DNA of 64,000 bases, taken from assembly GCA_965219235.1 (NCBI GenBank), contig OZ244721.1, positions 1,054,001 to 1,118,000 on the forward strand, written 5' to 3'. Source of the DNA: CBDHCC01 sp965219235 (GTDB lineage Bacteria > Pseudomonadota > Alphaproteobacteria > Sphingomonadales > Sphingomonadaceae). Shown piece by piece: positions 49,738 to 59,081 of this stretch (position 1 is its first letter; every line of letters starts with the position of its first letter). The notes beneath the pieces were generated by a model. The model was not told the origin of the DNA. It ran no database searches and saw only the letters and a list, made by a program, of their open reading frames with translations. Position numbers and translations under genes: made by a program.

Positions 49738-50169
49738 TCACCCCCGCTCCGCCCAGCCGCCGTCCTCGCCCTGCGCCCAATAGTGCCGCTCGACCTCGCC
49801 CAGAGCCTTCCAGCGGTCGCGCGCTGAAGCCGCCTCCTCCGGGCGGAAGAGGAACAGCACGCGCTCGATCCCCTCCCCCGCCTCGCGCCAGACGCCGTCC
49901 GCTATCAGCAGCATCAAGGCGGCGTTTCCGGTGCCGGCCCCCTCCCCCAGCAGGATGGGCTGGCGCGCCTCCGCCTCGCCACCGACCTCGCCATGCGCCA
50001 GAAAGCTGTCGGGCGAGTAGGTCCACAGCGCCTCCGACAGGCGCGCCCGCCCGCCCTCGTCAGCGCAGGCGATCGACAGCCGCGCGCCCGCCTCCAGCGC
50101 CTTGGCGGCCAGCATCGGCACCACCCGCTCGGGCGGATCGCGCTCCAGCTGGTAGAAGTCGACGCGCAT
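49738..50169 (-). CDS. holC: DNA polymerase III chi subunit
   Basis: A 143-residue protein starting MRVDFYQLERDPPERVVPML, the usual chi N-terminus. It contains ALWTYSPDSFLAHGEVGGEA and a C-terminal end VERVLFLF-type strand followed by RDRWKALGEVERHYWAQGEDG, with the conserved Arg/Trp tail. Chi links the clamp loader to SSB during replication. Its ATG overlaps the pepA stop as TGATG, and the holC-pepA pairing is widely conserved. Length is normal. Confidence 0.93.
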   Translation of the reverse strand: MRVDFYQLERDPPERVVPMLAAKALEAGARLSIACADEGGRARLSEALWTYSPDSFLAHGEVGGEAEARQPILLGEGAGTGNAALMLLIADGVWREAGEGIERVLFLFRPEEAASARDRWKALGEVERHYWAQGEDGGWAERG

Positions 50170-51638
50170 CAGTCCTCGAACACGTCCGCCACGACGCGGT
50201 CGAGCAGCCGCACGCCATATCCGGTCGCGCCCTTGTCCCAGGTGGCGCCCGGCTTGTCGGCCCAGACCATGCCTGCGATGTCGAGATGCGCCCACTTCAC
50301 ACCGTCGTGGATGAACCGCTGGAGGAACTGCGCGGCGGTGATCGACCCCGCCACCCGTCCGCCCACGTTCTTCATGTCGGCGATCGGCGAGTCGATCAGC
50401 TTGTCGTAGGCGGGACCGAGCGGCAGCCGCCACAGGAAGTCGCCCGAGTCCCGGCCCGCGTCGACCAGCTTCGCCGCCAGGTCGTCGTCGTTGGAGAACA
50501 CGCCCGCCTGCTCGTGGCCCAGCGCGATCAGCATCGCACCGGTCAGCGTCGCCAGGTCGACGATCACCTCGGGCGCGAAGCGGTCCTGCGCGTAGTGGAG
50601 CGCGTCGCACAACACGAGCCGGCCTTCCGCGTCGGTGTTGATGACCTCGATCGTCTGGCCCGACATGGAGGTGACCACATCGCCCGGCCGCGTCGCCTTG
50701 CCGTCGGGCATGTTCTCGACCAGCCCGCAGATGCCGACGACGTTCGCCTTCGCCTCGCGGCCTGCGATCGCCATCAGCGCGCCGGTGACGGCGGCCGCGC
50801 CGCCCATGTCCCACTTCATGTCCTCCATGCCCGCGCCGGGTTTGAGCGAGATGCCGCCGGTGTCGAAGGTCACGCCCTTGCCCACGAACACCACCGGCTT
50901 GTCGCCCTCCGCGCCGCCGTTCCAGCGCAGGACGAGCAGCCGCGCCTCCCGCTCCGATCCCAGCGTGACGGAGAGCAGCGCGCCCATGCCGAGCTCGCGC
51001 ATCCGCGCCTCGTCCAGCACCTCGATCTCGACGCCGACCCGCTCCAGGACGCGCGCGCGCTCCACGAAGCTCTCCGGATAGATGACGTTGGCGGGTTCGG
51101 TGACGAGTTCGCGCGCCAGCGACAGGCCCTCCGCGATCGCGTCCAGCCGCGCCATCGCCCCGCGCGCGCCCTCCGCATCGACCAGCACCAGCTCGGTCAG
51201 CGACGGCTTCTCCTTGTCCTTCATGCGGGTGCGGTACTTGTCCCACCGCCAGGAGCGCAGCCGCGCCCCGTCGGCGACCCGGGCCAGCGTCTCGTCGTCG
51301 ATCGCAGCGTCGCGGTCGGTCCCGTCGAGGCACAGCGACACCGCGCCGCTCGTCGCGTAGCGCGCCGCGAGCGCGGCCCCGGCCGAGGCGGCGGTGGCCG
51401 GCGTCAGCGCATCCCCCTTGCCCAGCCCGAGCAGCGCGAGCCGCTCGCCCCCGGGCAGCGCCAGGTCCACGATCTGCCCGCTTTCCCCCTTGAAGCGCGC
51501 GGCGGCGATCGCGGCGCGCATCAGGTCGGCGTGGCCCCCCACCCGGACCGCCGCCGCGTCGCCCCGCCCCTCGATCACGGGGATCGCGCGCACGGCGTTC
51601 AGGGTGGGGCACTGGTCGGCGAAGCGGATGGTGAGCAC
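50169..51638 (-). CDS. pepA: Leucyl aminopeptidase (M17)
   Basis: A 489-residue di-metal aminopeptidase. The N-terminal domain is residues 1-160. The catalytic domain has VGKGVTFDTGGISLKPG (metal-binding Lys and Asp), DMKWDMGGAAAVTGAL, and the signature NTDAEGRLVLCDAL with Asp and Glu ligands. The GTG at 51638 has AAGGA 6 nt upstream. Longer in-frame extensions into the lptD promoter are not family-like. It degrades N-terminal peptides in the cytoplasm. It is divergent from lptD, about 100 bp away, and translationally coupled to holC. Confidence 0.96.
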   Translation of the reverse strand: MLTIRFADQCPTLNAVRAIPVIEGRGDAAAVRVGGHADLMRAAIAAARFKGESGQIVDLALPGGERLALLGLGKGDALTPATAASAGAALAARYATSGAVSLCLDGTDRDAAIDDETLARVADGARLRSWRWDKYRTRMKDKEKPSLTELVLVDAEGARGAMARLDAIAEGLSLARELVTEPANVIYPESFVERARVLERVGVEIEVLDEARMRELGMGALLSVTLGSEREARLLVLRWNGGAEGDKPVVFVGKGVTFDTGGISLKPGAGMEDMKWDMGGAAAVTGALMAIAGREAKANVVGICGLVENMPDGKATRPGDVVTSMSGQTIEVINTDAEGRLVLCDALHYAQDRFAPEVIVDLATLTGAMLIALGHEQAGVFSNDDDLAAKLVDAGRDSGDFLWRLPLGPAYDKLIDSPIADMKNVGGRVAGSITAAQFLQRFIHDGVKWAHLDIAGMVWADKPGATWDKGATGYGVRLLDRVVADVFED

Positions 51639-51676
51639 GGGCGGTCCTTGGTTGAGCAGCGGAGCGGGTGGCCTTG

Positions 51677-51704
51677 TTGCTCCCGCCCGCGTCCGATGCA
51701 ATAG
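51677..51704 (+). promoter_or_regulatory. Candidate lptD promoter
   Basis: TTGCTC (51677-51682), a 16-bp spacer and CAATAG (51699-51704) form a moderate sigma-70-like promoter. The start of transcription would be near 51711, too close for the GTG at 51718 and consistent with the TTG start at 51736. Confidence 0.35.
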
Positions 51705-51735
51705 GCGCGGCCGTCGAGTGGGAAGGAACCGCCGG

Positions 51736-54045
51736 TTGGCCGTACGCGCGTGGGCTTTGGGAACGGGGGCCGCGCTCGCGCTGTCCGCAGCCTCCGCGCG
51801 TGGCCAGACCCCGGTCACCGCCGATCCGGGCGACGCGGTGCCCGCCGCGGTGGCGGAACCGCTCGCCGACCCCGCTCCCGACATCTTCGACGGCCCTCCG
51901 CCCGACCTCACCGACTTGCCCCCCGACGCCGCGCTGCCGCCGCTCGCCGACGGGCAGATCGAGTTTTCCGCCGCGCGCATCGTGTACGACGCCGATGCCG
52001 ACACGGTGACCGCCAGCGGCCAGGTGCGGCTTCGGCGCGACGGCAACAGGCTGCAGGCCGACGAGGTGGTGTGGGACCGGCGCACCGGCCGGGTGGTCGC
52101 CAGCGGGCAGGTGGTCGGCGCCAGTCCGACCGGCGACCGGCTCTATGGCGAGCGGCTGGACCTCACCGACACCCTGCGCGACGGCGTGGTCGACAACCTG
52201 CTGCTCGTGCTGTCGGACGGCAGCCGGCTGGCGGCGAACGGCGGCACGCGCACGGGGGACCTCTATCAGCTCGATCGGGTCATCTACACCGCCTGCCCGG
52301 TGACCACGCCGGAGGGCTGTCCGCGCCGCCCGTCCTGGAGCCTGACGGCGGTCGCGGTCACCTATGACCAGGGTCGCCGCCGGCTGCGCTTCCGGGGCGC
52401 GCGGCTGAACCTGTTCGGCACCATTTCGCTGCCGCTCCCGGGCCTGTCCACCACCGTCGGCGGCGGCTCGGCCTCGGGCCTGCTGCAACCCGACCTGGGC
52501 CTGGATCGGTCGAACGGGGCCGAGATCGCCCAGCCCTACTACTGGCGCATCGCGCCCAACCGCGAGCTGACGGTGACGCCGCACGCCTATTCCGCCGTGC
52601 TGCCGATGCTGGAGGGGGAGTATCGCGCGCTGACGTCGAGCGGCGCCTATCGCATCGCCGGCCAGGGCACCTTCAGCCGGCTGATCCCGCTGCGGCTGGG
52701 CGGCTCGCCCGACAGCCGGCAGGAGTTCCGGGGCGCCATCGACGGCGACGGCCGGTTCGTGCTGTCGCCCGCCTGGGTGGCGAGCGGGTCGGTGCGGCGC
52801 ACGACCGACCGCACCTTCCTGCGCCGCTACGACATCAGCCGCGACACGCGCCTGCGGTCCGTGTTGCGGGCGGAACGGTTCGGGGAGGACAGCTACCTGT
52901 CGGTCGCCGGCTGGGCGACGCAGGAGCTGCGCGTCGGTTTCGCGCAGGGTCAGCAGCCGCTGGCCCTGCCGGCCATCGACGGCCGCCTGCGCCTGCCACG
53001 GCTGCTCGGCAGCGACGTGGTGACCCTGCGGGTGAACTCGCTCGGCCTCCTGCGCACGGAAGGGCAGGACACCGCGCGCGCCTTCGCCGAGGCGAAGTGG
53101 GAGCGGCGGTCGATCACGGCGCTGGGCCAGCAGCTGACGCTGACGGGGCTGGCGCGGGGCGACGTGTACTGGACACGCGACACGGCGGCCAATCCGGTGC
53201 CGCTCTACCGCGGCGACGAGGGGGTGACGGGCCGCGGCATCGCGCTGGTCGCCGCCGACCTGCAATGGCCGTTCGCCGGACCGCTGGGCGACGGCACGCA
53301 GCGCATCACGCCGCGCGTCCAGCTGGTCGCCACCCCGCCGATCACCAACGCCGCCATTCCGAACGAGGACAGCCGCGGCTTCGAGCTGGAGGATGTCAAC
53401 ATCTTCTCACTCAACCGGTTTCCGGGCAACGACCGCTTCGAGGACGGCGCTCGCGTGACGGTGGGAGTCGATTATCGCTACACCCGGCCGGGCCTGTCGA
53501 TCGACTCCACCGTCGGCCAGAGCTTCCGCCTCACCGACAAGCCGAGCCTGTTTCCCGACGGCACCGGCCTGACCGACCGCGTGTCCGACTATGTCGCGCG
53601 CACCACCGTGCGCTGGCGCGATTTCGTGGCGCTCACCCATCGCATACGGCTCGACCACGAGGACTTCGCCGTGCGCCGCAACGAGGTCGACGTGACCGCC
53701 GGCACCGCGCGCACCTATGTCACCGCGGGCTATCTGCGGCTCAACCGCAACCTGCGCATCGAGGACCTGGAGGACGTGGAGGAGGCGCGGGTCGGCGCGC
53801 GCGTGGCGTTCGCCCGGTACTGGTCGATCTTCGGCTCCGCGGTCGTCGATCTCACCGGCACCGGCGAGGACCCGCTCAGCCGGTCGGACGGGTTCCAGCC
53901 GATCCGCCACCGGCTGGGCATCCTCTACGAGGACGAGTGCCTGGCGCTCGGCCTCACCTGGCGGCGCACCTACGTGACGCAGGGCGACAGCCGATCGGGC
54001 AACAGCTTCGGCCTGACCATCTCGCTGCGCAATCTGGGGCGCTGA
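51736..54045 (+). CDS. lptD: LPS assembly outer-membrane protein LptD
   Basis: A 769-residue outer-membrane beta-barrel that inserts lipopolysaccharide with LptE. A signal peptide (LALSAASARG) ends near residue 22. The N-terminal LptA-like jellyroll contains IEFSAARIVYDADADTVTASG and LRDGVVDNLLLVLSDGSRLAANG. The barrel follows, with aromatic strand ends such as TLRVNSLGLL and ARVTVGVDYRYTRPGLSI. The C-terminal strand ends RNLGR. The TTG start has GGAAGGA 8 nt upstream. A GTG at 51718 is less likely. Two Cys pairs (ACPVTTPEGCP and DEC) are fewer than in E. coli. It begins the lptD-surA-pdxA-rsmA operon. Confidence 0.95.
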   Translation: MAVRAWALGTGAALALSAASARGQTPVTADPGDAVPAAVAEPLADPAPDIFDGPPPDLTDLPPDAALPPLADGQIEFSAARIVYDADADTVTASGQVRLRRDGNRLQADEVVWDRRTGRVVASGQVVGASPTGDRLYGERLDLTDTLRDGVVDNLLLVLSDGSRLAANGGTRTGDLYQLDRVIYTACPVTTPEGCPRRPSWSLTAVAVTYDQGRRRLRFRGARLNLFGTISLPLPGLSTTVGGGSASGLLQPDLGLDRSNGAEIAQPYYWRIAPNRELTVTPHAYSAVLPMLEGEYRALTSSGAYRIAGQGTFSRLIPLRLGGSPDSRQEFRGAIDGDGRFVLSPAWVASGSVRRTTDRTFLRRYDISRDTRLRSVLRAERFGEDSYLSVAGWATQELRVGFAQGQQPLALPAIDGRLRLPRLLGSDVVTLRVNSLGLLRTEGQDTARAFAEAKWERRSITALGQQLTLTGLARGDVYWTRDTAANPVPLYRGDEGVTGRGIALVAADLQWPFAGPLGDGTQRITPRVQLVATPPITNAAIPNEDSRGFELEDVNIFSLNRFPGNDRFEDGARVTVGVDYRYTRPGLSIDSTVGQSFRLTDKPSLFPDGTGLTDRVSDYVARTTVRWRDFVALTHRIRLDHEDFAVRRNEVDVTAGTARTYVTAGYLRLNRNLRIEDLEDVEEARVGARVAFARYWSIFGSAVVDLTGTGEDPLSRSDGFQPIRHRLGILYEDECLALGLTWRRTYVTQGDSRSGNSFGLTISLRNLGR

Positions 54046-54132
54046 GCGGGCGGCGTTGTTTGCCGTTCAGGCGTCCCGGGGTATGGAGGCGGCCGTTCGC
54101 GCGCCGATCGCGCGCCCCACGGAGACACCGTC

Positions 54133-55533
54133 GTGTTCGCGACCCGATCCATCTGGCTGTCCGCCACCGCGCTGCTGCCGGCGCTCGTCCTGGCGCAAGC
54201 CCCGCCCCCGCCTGCGCCCGACGCCGGGCAGCTGCCCGGTGCCCAGCCGGCCTCGCCGCAGGCTCCCGGCGCCGACGACAGCTTCGTGCCCACCGCCCGT
54301 CTGGACGTCGCGGACGCGCGCGCCGTGCGCCGGGCCGACACGGGGATGCGCACCGCCGTCGCGATCGTCAACGGCGAGGTTCTGACCGACACCGACGTCG
54401 ACCAGCGCCTGGCGCTCAATCTGCTGGCCATCGACCGGCCGGATTTGCCGAAGGAGGAGGTCGCGCGCCTGCGGACCCAGGTGTTGCGCAACCTGGTCGA
54501 CGAGTCGCTCCAGATCCAGGCGGCGGCCAACGACAAGCTGGAGGTGGACGACGCGCAGGTGAACGCGCGCTATGCCGCCTTCGCGCAGCAGTTCGGGCGC
54601 ACGCCCAAGCAGATGGACGAGTATCTCGGCTCGGTCGGCAGCTCGGCGGCGACGCTCAAGCGCCAGATCAAGGCGGAGACGGCCTGGCAGAAGGTGCTGG
54701 GCCGGCGCGTCGGCTATTTCGTCAACGTCTCCGACGAGGAGGTCAATGGCATCCTGGACAAGCTGAAGGCGTCCAAGGGCCAGACGGAATACCGCGTCGG
54801 CGAGATCTATCTCTCCACCCCTGCGGGCAGCGAGGCGCAGGTCGCCGAGACCGCGCGCAAGATCCTGGAGCAGCTGCGACAGGGTGGCAGCTTCACGGTC
54901 TACGCCCGCCAGTTCTCCGAGGCGTCCACGGCGGCGGTCGGAGGCGATCTGGGCTGGGTGCGGCCCGAACAGCTGCCCGCCCCCCTGGCACAGGCGGCCG
55001 CGGAGCTGAACCCGGGGCAGGTCGACGGCCCCATCGATGTGCCCGGCGGCGTGTCGATCCTCTACCTGATCGACAAGCGCCAGATCCTGACCAACGATCC
55101 GCGCCAGTCGCGCCTCGCGCTCCGCCAGATGTCGGTCTCCTTCCCCAAGGGCACGACCGAGGCCGCCGCCAAGCCGATCGTCGAGCGGTTCAAGGCCGAC
55201 CTGGCGGCGCTCGACGACTGCGCCGCCGTGGATGCGCTCGCCAAGAAGTACGATGCCCAGGTGATCGACAACGACCAGGTGACCGCGGGCGAGCTGCCCG
55301 GGCCGATCTCCGACATGCTGCTCGCCATGCCGGTCGGCCACGCCACGCCCGCCTTCGGTTCACTGGACGAGGGCGTGCGCGCGCTCGTGCTGTGCGGCCG
55401 TTCCGCCCCTCCCGCGGCGAACCTGCCGACCTTCGACCAGGTCAAGAACAACCTGGAGAACGAGCGTATCAGCTTCAGCGGCCGGCGGTACCTGCGGGAC
55501 CTGCGCCGGGATGCGGTCATCGAGTATCGCTGA
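54133..55533 (+). CDS. surA: Periplasmic chaperone/peptidyl-prolyl isomerase SurA
   Basis: A 466-residue exported chaperone of outer-membrane proteins. The signal peptide is LSATALLPALVLAQ, followed by a Pro/Ala-rich linker of about 50 residues. The SurA N-terminal domain begins TAVAIVNGEVLTDTDVDQRL. One parvulin domain is clear (YRVGEIYLSTPAG to DGPIDVPGGVSILYLIDKR, with the FSEASTAAVGGDLGWVRPEQL signature). A degenerate second region follows before the C-terminal helix. The GTG has GGAGAC upstream. The gene order lptD-surA-pdxA-rsmA is conserved in many proteobacteria. Confidence 0.94.
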   Translation: MFATRSIWLSATALLPALVLAQAPPPPAPDAGQLPGAQPASPQAPGADDSFVPTARLDVADARAVRRADTGMRTAVAIVNGEVLTDTDVDQRLALNLLAIDRPDLPKEEVARLRTQVLRNLVDESLQIQAAANDKLEVDDAQVNARYAAFAQQFGRTPKQMDEYLGSVGSSAATLKRQIKAETAWQKVLGRRVGYFVNVSDEEVNGILDKLKASKGQTEYRVGEIYLSTPAGSEAQVAETARKILEQLRQGGSFTVYARQFSEASTAAVGGDLGWVRPEQLPAPLAQAAAELNPGQVDGPIDVPGGVSILYLIDKRQILTNDPRQSRLALRQMSVSFPKGTTEAAAKPIVERFKADLAALDDCAAVDALAKKYDAQVIDNDQVTAGELPGPISDMLLAMPVGHATPAFGSLDEGVRALVLCGRSAPPAANLPTFDQVKNNLENERISFSGRRYLRDLRRDAVIEYR

Positions 55534-55550
55534 TTCCTGACGATCCGCAC

Positions 55551-56540
55551 TTGCCGATCGCCCTGGCGCTGGGCGATCCCGCCGGGGTGGGGCCGGAGCT
55601 TGCGGCGCGCTCCTGGGACCAGCGGTCGCGTTGCGGCCTCTCGCCGTTCGTGGCGGTCGGTTCGCCCGCTTCGATCGCGGCCGTGTGGGACGGGCCGGTG
55701 GCGGTCGTCGAGTCTCCGGCGGATGCGGTGGAGCGTTTCGCCGACGCGCTGCCGCTGATGGTGGTCGACGGCGACACGCCCTGCACGCCCGGCCGGCCCG
55801 ACCTCGACGGCGCGCGCGTGGCGCTCGCCTCGCTGGAGCTCGCCGTCGGGCTGGCGATCGGCGGCGCGGTGAGCGCGGTGGTGACCGGCCCGGTCAGCAA
55901 GGCGCAGCTGCACGGCGTCGGCTTCCGGCACCCCGGGCAGACCGAATACGTCGCGGAACGCTGCGGCCTGGCGCCGGCCGCCGCCGCGATGATGCTCGCC
56001 GCGCCCGATCTGCGCGTCGTGCCGATCACGACCCACATCGCGCTGGCCGAGGTGCCGGGGAGCCTGACCGAGGCGCTCGTCATCCAGCGTGCGCGCACCA
56101 CCCGCAAGGGCCTCCGGCGCAACTGGGGCCTGACCGAGCCGCGCCTGGCGCTCGCCGGCCTCAACCCTCATGCGGGCGAGGGCGGCGCGATGGGGCGCGA
56201 GGAGATCGAGGTGCTCGGCCCCGCCTGCGAGGCGTTGCGCGCGGAGGGCATCCGGATCGACGGCCCCCTGCCCGCCGACGCGCTGTTCACGCCGCGCCTG
56301 CGCGTGCGCTACGACGCGATCCTGTGCCCGACCCACGACCAGGCGCTGATCCCGTTCAAGGCGCTGCACGTCGACGACGGCGTCAACATCACGCTGGGCC
56401 TGCCGATCGTGCGGACCTCGCCCGACCACGGCACCGCCTTCGACATCGCCGGCACCGGCCGCGCCCATGCCGGGGCCACGATCGCCGCGCTCAGGCTGGC
56501 GGCTCAGGTCGCCGACGTCCGCCGCCGCCACGACACTTGA
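55551..56540 (+). CDS. pdxA: 4-hydroxythreonine-4-phosphate dehydrogenase
   Basis: A 329-residue NAD-dependent enzyme of vitamin B6 synthesis. The start LPIALALGDPAGVGPEL matches the family, so the TTG at 55551 was chosen. No ATG or GTG is available nearer the surA stop. Other motifs are VVTGPVSKAQL, FRHPGQTEYVAERC, the metal ligands in ITTHIALAEVPGSL and LNPHAGEGGAMGREE, and the end SPDHGTAFDIAGTGRA. It follows surA by 17 bp. The stop overlaps the rsmA TTG as TTGA. Confidence 0.95.
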   Translation: MPIALALGDPAGVGPELAARSWDQRSRCGLSPFVAVGSPASIAAVWDGPVAVVESPADAVERFADALPLMVVDGDTPCTPGRPDLDGARVALASLELAVGLAIGGAVSAVVTGPVSKAQLHGVGFRHPGQTEYVAERCGLAPAAAAMMLAAPDLRVVPITTHIALAEVPGSLTEALVIQRARTTRKGLRRNWGLTEPRLALAGLNPHAGEGGAMGREEIEVLGPACEALRAEGIRIDGPLPADALFTPRLRVRYDAILCPTHDQALIPFKALHVDDGVNITLGLPIVRTSPDHGTAFDIAGTGRAHAGATIAALRLAAQVADVRRRHDT

Positions 56541-57364
56541 GCGCGCCGCCGCTTCCCCCCTTGCGCGAGGTGATCGCGCGCCACGCGCTGTCGGCCCGCA
56601 AGTCGCTCGGCCAGAACTTCCTCCTGGATGGCCAGCTGCTCGCGCGGATCGCCGCGGTGCCCGGCGACCTGACGGACGCGCCGGTGTACGAGGTGGGACC
56701 GGGTCCGGGCGGGCTGACCCGCGCGCTGATCGCCGCGGGCGCCCGCGTGACGGCCGTGGAGCCCGATGCCCGGGCGGTGGCGGCGCTGGCGGAGCTTCAG
56801 GCGGCGCGGCCGGGCCGTCTGCGTGTCCTGCACGGCGACGCGCTCGCGATCGACGCGCCCGCGCTCTTCGCCGAACGCCCGCATGTCGTCGCGAACCTGC
56901 CCTACAACATCGGCACGCGGCTGCTGGTCGACTGGTTGACGGTGGACGAGTGGCCGCCCTGGTGGCGCTCGCTGACGCTCATGTTCCAGCGGGAGGTCGC
57001 CGAGCGCATCGTCGCCGTGCCGGGAACGGACGCGTACGGACGGCTGTCGGTGCTGGCCGGCTGGCGCGCCACGGCCCGGCTGGCCATGACGGTGAACCGC
57101 GCCGCCTTCGTCCCGCCGCCGAAGGTGACGAGCGCGGTGGTCCACATCGTGCCGGGCAAGGCGCCGCCGGGCGTGAGCGCACGCGCGCTGGGCCAGGTGA
57201 CGGCGGCCGCCTTCGGCCAGCGCCGCAAGATGCTGCGCGCGAGTCTGAAGCCGCTGCCCGGCGCCCTGGCGGCATTGGACGCGACGGGGATCGCCGGCGA
57301 GCGACGCGCCGAGACGCTCACGATCGCCGAGTTCGTGGCGCTGGCGCGGGCGATCGAGGCCTGA
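56537..57364 (+). CDS. rsmA: 16S rRNA dimethyladenosine transferase RsmA/KsgA
   Basis: A 275-residue SAM-dependent methyltransferase that dimethylates two adjacent adenosines near the 3' end of 16S rRNA. It reads KSLGQNFLLDGQLLARI, then motif I VYEVGPGPGGLTRAL and motif IV VANLPYNIGTRLLV, with FVPPPKVTSAVVHI and a C-terminal helical domain with FGQRRKMLRASLK. It starts with TTG overlapping the pdxA stop. Length is normal. It completes the lptD operon. Confidence 0.97.
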   Translation: MSAPPLPPLREVIARHALSARKSLGQNFLLDGQLLARIAAVPGDLTDAPVYEVGPGPGGLTRALIAAGARVTAVEPDARAVAALAELQAARPGRLRVLHGDALAIDAPALFAERPHVVANLPYNIGTRLLVDWLTVDEWPPWWRSLTLMFQREVAERIVAVPGTDAYGRLSVLAGWRATARLAMTVNRAAFVPPPKVTSAVVHIVPGKAPPGVSARALGQVTAAAFGQRRKMLRASLKPLPGALAALDATGIAGERRAETLTIAEFVALARAIEA

Positions 57365-57378
57365 TGCCGGGCTATAGC

Positions 57379-57879
57379 TCAGTTCGCGTGTTCCACCACC
57401 GGCTTCGCCTCGACCGCGGCGGCGGTGACCGTGCCCTTGTCCAGGGCCGCGACCAGGTCCGCGCGTCCGGGGCACCCGGTGCCGCAGACCTGGTCCAGGC
57501 TGGCGAGCGTGGCGCGGGCCTGATCGACGGCGCCCTTGTCCGCGAACGCCATGCCGATCCCCGCCAGCGCGGCCGTGTCCCGCGCATCCAGCATCAGCGC
57601 CTCGCGGTAGAAGCGGATCGCCTTGCCGGGCAGCCCGTCCGCGCGCGCCGCGGCGGCCAGGCCGACGAAGGCGAGGCCGTTCGCGGGGTCGATCGCCGCG
57701 GCGGTCTCGTAGGCGTCGGTCGCCGCCGCCGTCTGGCCGCCGGCGAGCGCCGCGTCGCCCGTCTGGGTCCAGGCGAGCGACTGCGGCGCGATCGGCCGCG
57801 CGCGCTCCTGCCCCGTGCCCGCCGTGGACAGGCTGAAGGCTCCGACGGCGAGCGCGATGGTGAGCGGTGTCAGGCGCAT
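57379..57879 (-). CDS. Exported TPR protein of unknown function
   Basis: A 166-residue protein with a signal peptide (MRLTPLTIALAVGAFSLSTAG). About two TPR units follow (AALAGGQTAAATDAYETAAA and GLPGKAIRFYREALMLDARD). The C-terminus contains VCGTGCPGR with a possible disulfide. The ATG at 57879 has GGGAGA 6 nt upstream. An ORF start 33 nt earlier lacks a ribosome site. It lies 26 bp after the RsmB-type gene and converges with rsmA. No family beyond TPR is recognised. Confidence 0.75.
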   Translation of the reverse strand: MRLTPLTIALAVGAFSLSTAGTGQERARPIAPQSLAWTQTGDAALAGGQTAAATDAYETAAAIDPANGLAFVGLAAAARADGLPGKAIRFYREALMLDARDTAALAGIGMAFADKGAVDQARATLASLDQVCGTGCPGRADLVAALDKGTVTAAAVEAKPVVEHAN

Positions 57880-57905
57880 GACGATCTCCCAGGCTTTGGC
57901 GCGAT

Positions 57906-59081
57906 CTAGCACGGTCGCGCCAGCGTGGCCACGAAGAAGCCGTCGGTGTCGCTGGCGCCGGGCGACAGCCGCAGGCCGGGACCCCGCCCCCAGCGGGCGA
58001 GCGCCGAGGGCGGGTCGGTGGACCGCCAGCCCGGCGACCGCGCCAGCGCGCCGGCAACGAGGCTCGCCCCCTCTTCATCCAGCACGGAACAGACGGCGTA
58101 GGTCACCCGCCCACCGGGGCGCACCAGGTGGCAAGCCATGTCCAGCAGGCGGGCCTGCTCCCCCACCAGGCGGCGCAGCCGCTCCGGCGACAGTCGCCAG
58201 CGCGCCTCCGGATTGCGTCGCCAGGTTCCCGTCCCGCTGCAGGGCGCGTCGACCAGCACGGCGTCGGCCCTTCCCCTCCAGTCGTCCAGCCGTTCGAGCT
58301 CGCGCCCGGGATCCAGCAGCCGCGTCTCCACGCCATCGGCGCCGGCCAGCCGGGCGCGCGGCGGCAGCTTGGACAGGCGGCCCCGGTCGGTGTCGGCGGC
58401 GATCAGCGCGCCCCGCGCCTCCATCGCGGCGGCGATCGCCAGCGTCTTGCCCCCCGCCCCGGCGCACAGGTCGATCACCGCCTCGCCGGGACGCGGGTCG
58501 AGCGCGGCCACCACGAGCTGGCTGCCCGCGTCCTGCACCTCCGCCAAACCGGCGAGCTCCGGCGGGAGCCGGGTGCCGGTGGGCAGTCGGAGCCCGTCCG
58601 GCAGCAGCGGCAGGGGCTCGGCCCCGGGCAGCGCGGCGCGCACCGTCCCGACGTCCGTCCGCAACCTGTTCACCCGCAGGTCCAGCGGAGCCCGGCCCGT
58701 CAGCGCCTCCGGCTCGGTCACGTCGGAGGCGGCGAGCCGCTCGATCAGCCAGCGCGGAGCGACCCCCGCCGACGTCGCCGCCTCGTCCGGCCGGATCGGC
58801 GCGGGCGCGTGGCCGCTCCCGGTGAACAGGGCGCGCAGCTCCGGCCGCTCCTCCGCCAGGCCGAGCAGCGCCGCGCGGCCGCTGTCGGGAACGTCGCCGG
58901 ATCGACGAATGGCCGCGTAGGCGAGCTCGCGCACCGCCCGCTTGTCGCCCGATCCGGCGTAGCGGCGCTCCCGGAAGTAGTCGGCGATCAGACGGTCGGC
59001 GGGCGCGCCGCCCGAGCGCGCCGCGTGCGCCACCGCGTCGACGATCTCGATCGCGGCCTGCACTCTGGCTCCCGGCGTCAC
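57906..59081 (-). CDS. RsmB/NOP-family RNA m5C methyltransferase
   Basis: A 391-residue SAM-dependent rRNA/tRNA cytosine-5 methyltransferase. The first 130 residues form a NusB-like helical part (GSGDKRAVRELAYAAIRRSG). The SAM domain has motif I VIDLCAGAGGKTLAIAA, the catalytic motif IV VLVDAPCSGTGTWRRNPEARW and motif VI VTYAVCSVLDEEG with the second Cys. The GTG at 59081 overlaps the guaB stop (GTGA), and the N-terminus TPGARVQAAIEIVDAV fits relatives. A GTG six codons later with GGGAG upstream is an alternative. The target base is unknown. Confidence 0.9.
   Translation of the reverse strand: MTPGARVQAAIEIVDAVAHAARSGGAPADRLIADYFRERRYAGSGDKRAVRELAYAAIRRSGDVPDSGRAALLGLAEERPELRALFTGSGHAPAPIRPDEAATSAGVAPRWLIERLAASDVTEPEALTGRAPLDLRVNRLRTDVGTVRAALPGAEPLPLLPDGLRLPTGTRLPPELAGLAEVQDAGSQLVVAALDPRPGEAVIDLCAGAGGKTLAIAAAMEARGALIAADTDRGRLSKLPPRARLAGADGVETRLLDPGRELERLDDWRGRADAVLVDAPCSGTGTWRRNPEARWRLSPERLRRLVGEQARLLDMACHLVRPGGRVTYAVCSVLDEEGASLVAGALARSPGWRSTDPPSALARWGRGPGLRLSPGASDTDGFFVATLARPC

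Noticed and set aside
49519..49827. Plus-strand small protein gene after the TTGACA box
   Set aside because: The translation is Arg/Ser/Pro-rich with no recognisable motif, has no ribosome site, and its second half is antisense to holC.
49738..53265. A long minus-strand frame running from lptD antisense through pepA into holC
   Set aside because: Only the last 143 residues match a family (HolC). The rest is antisense or an alternate frame of lptD and pepA.
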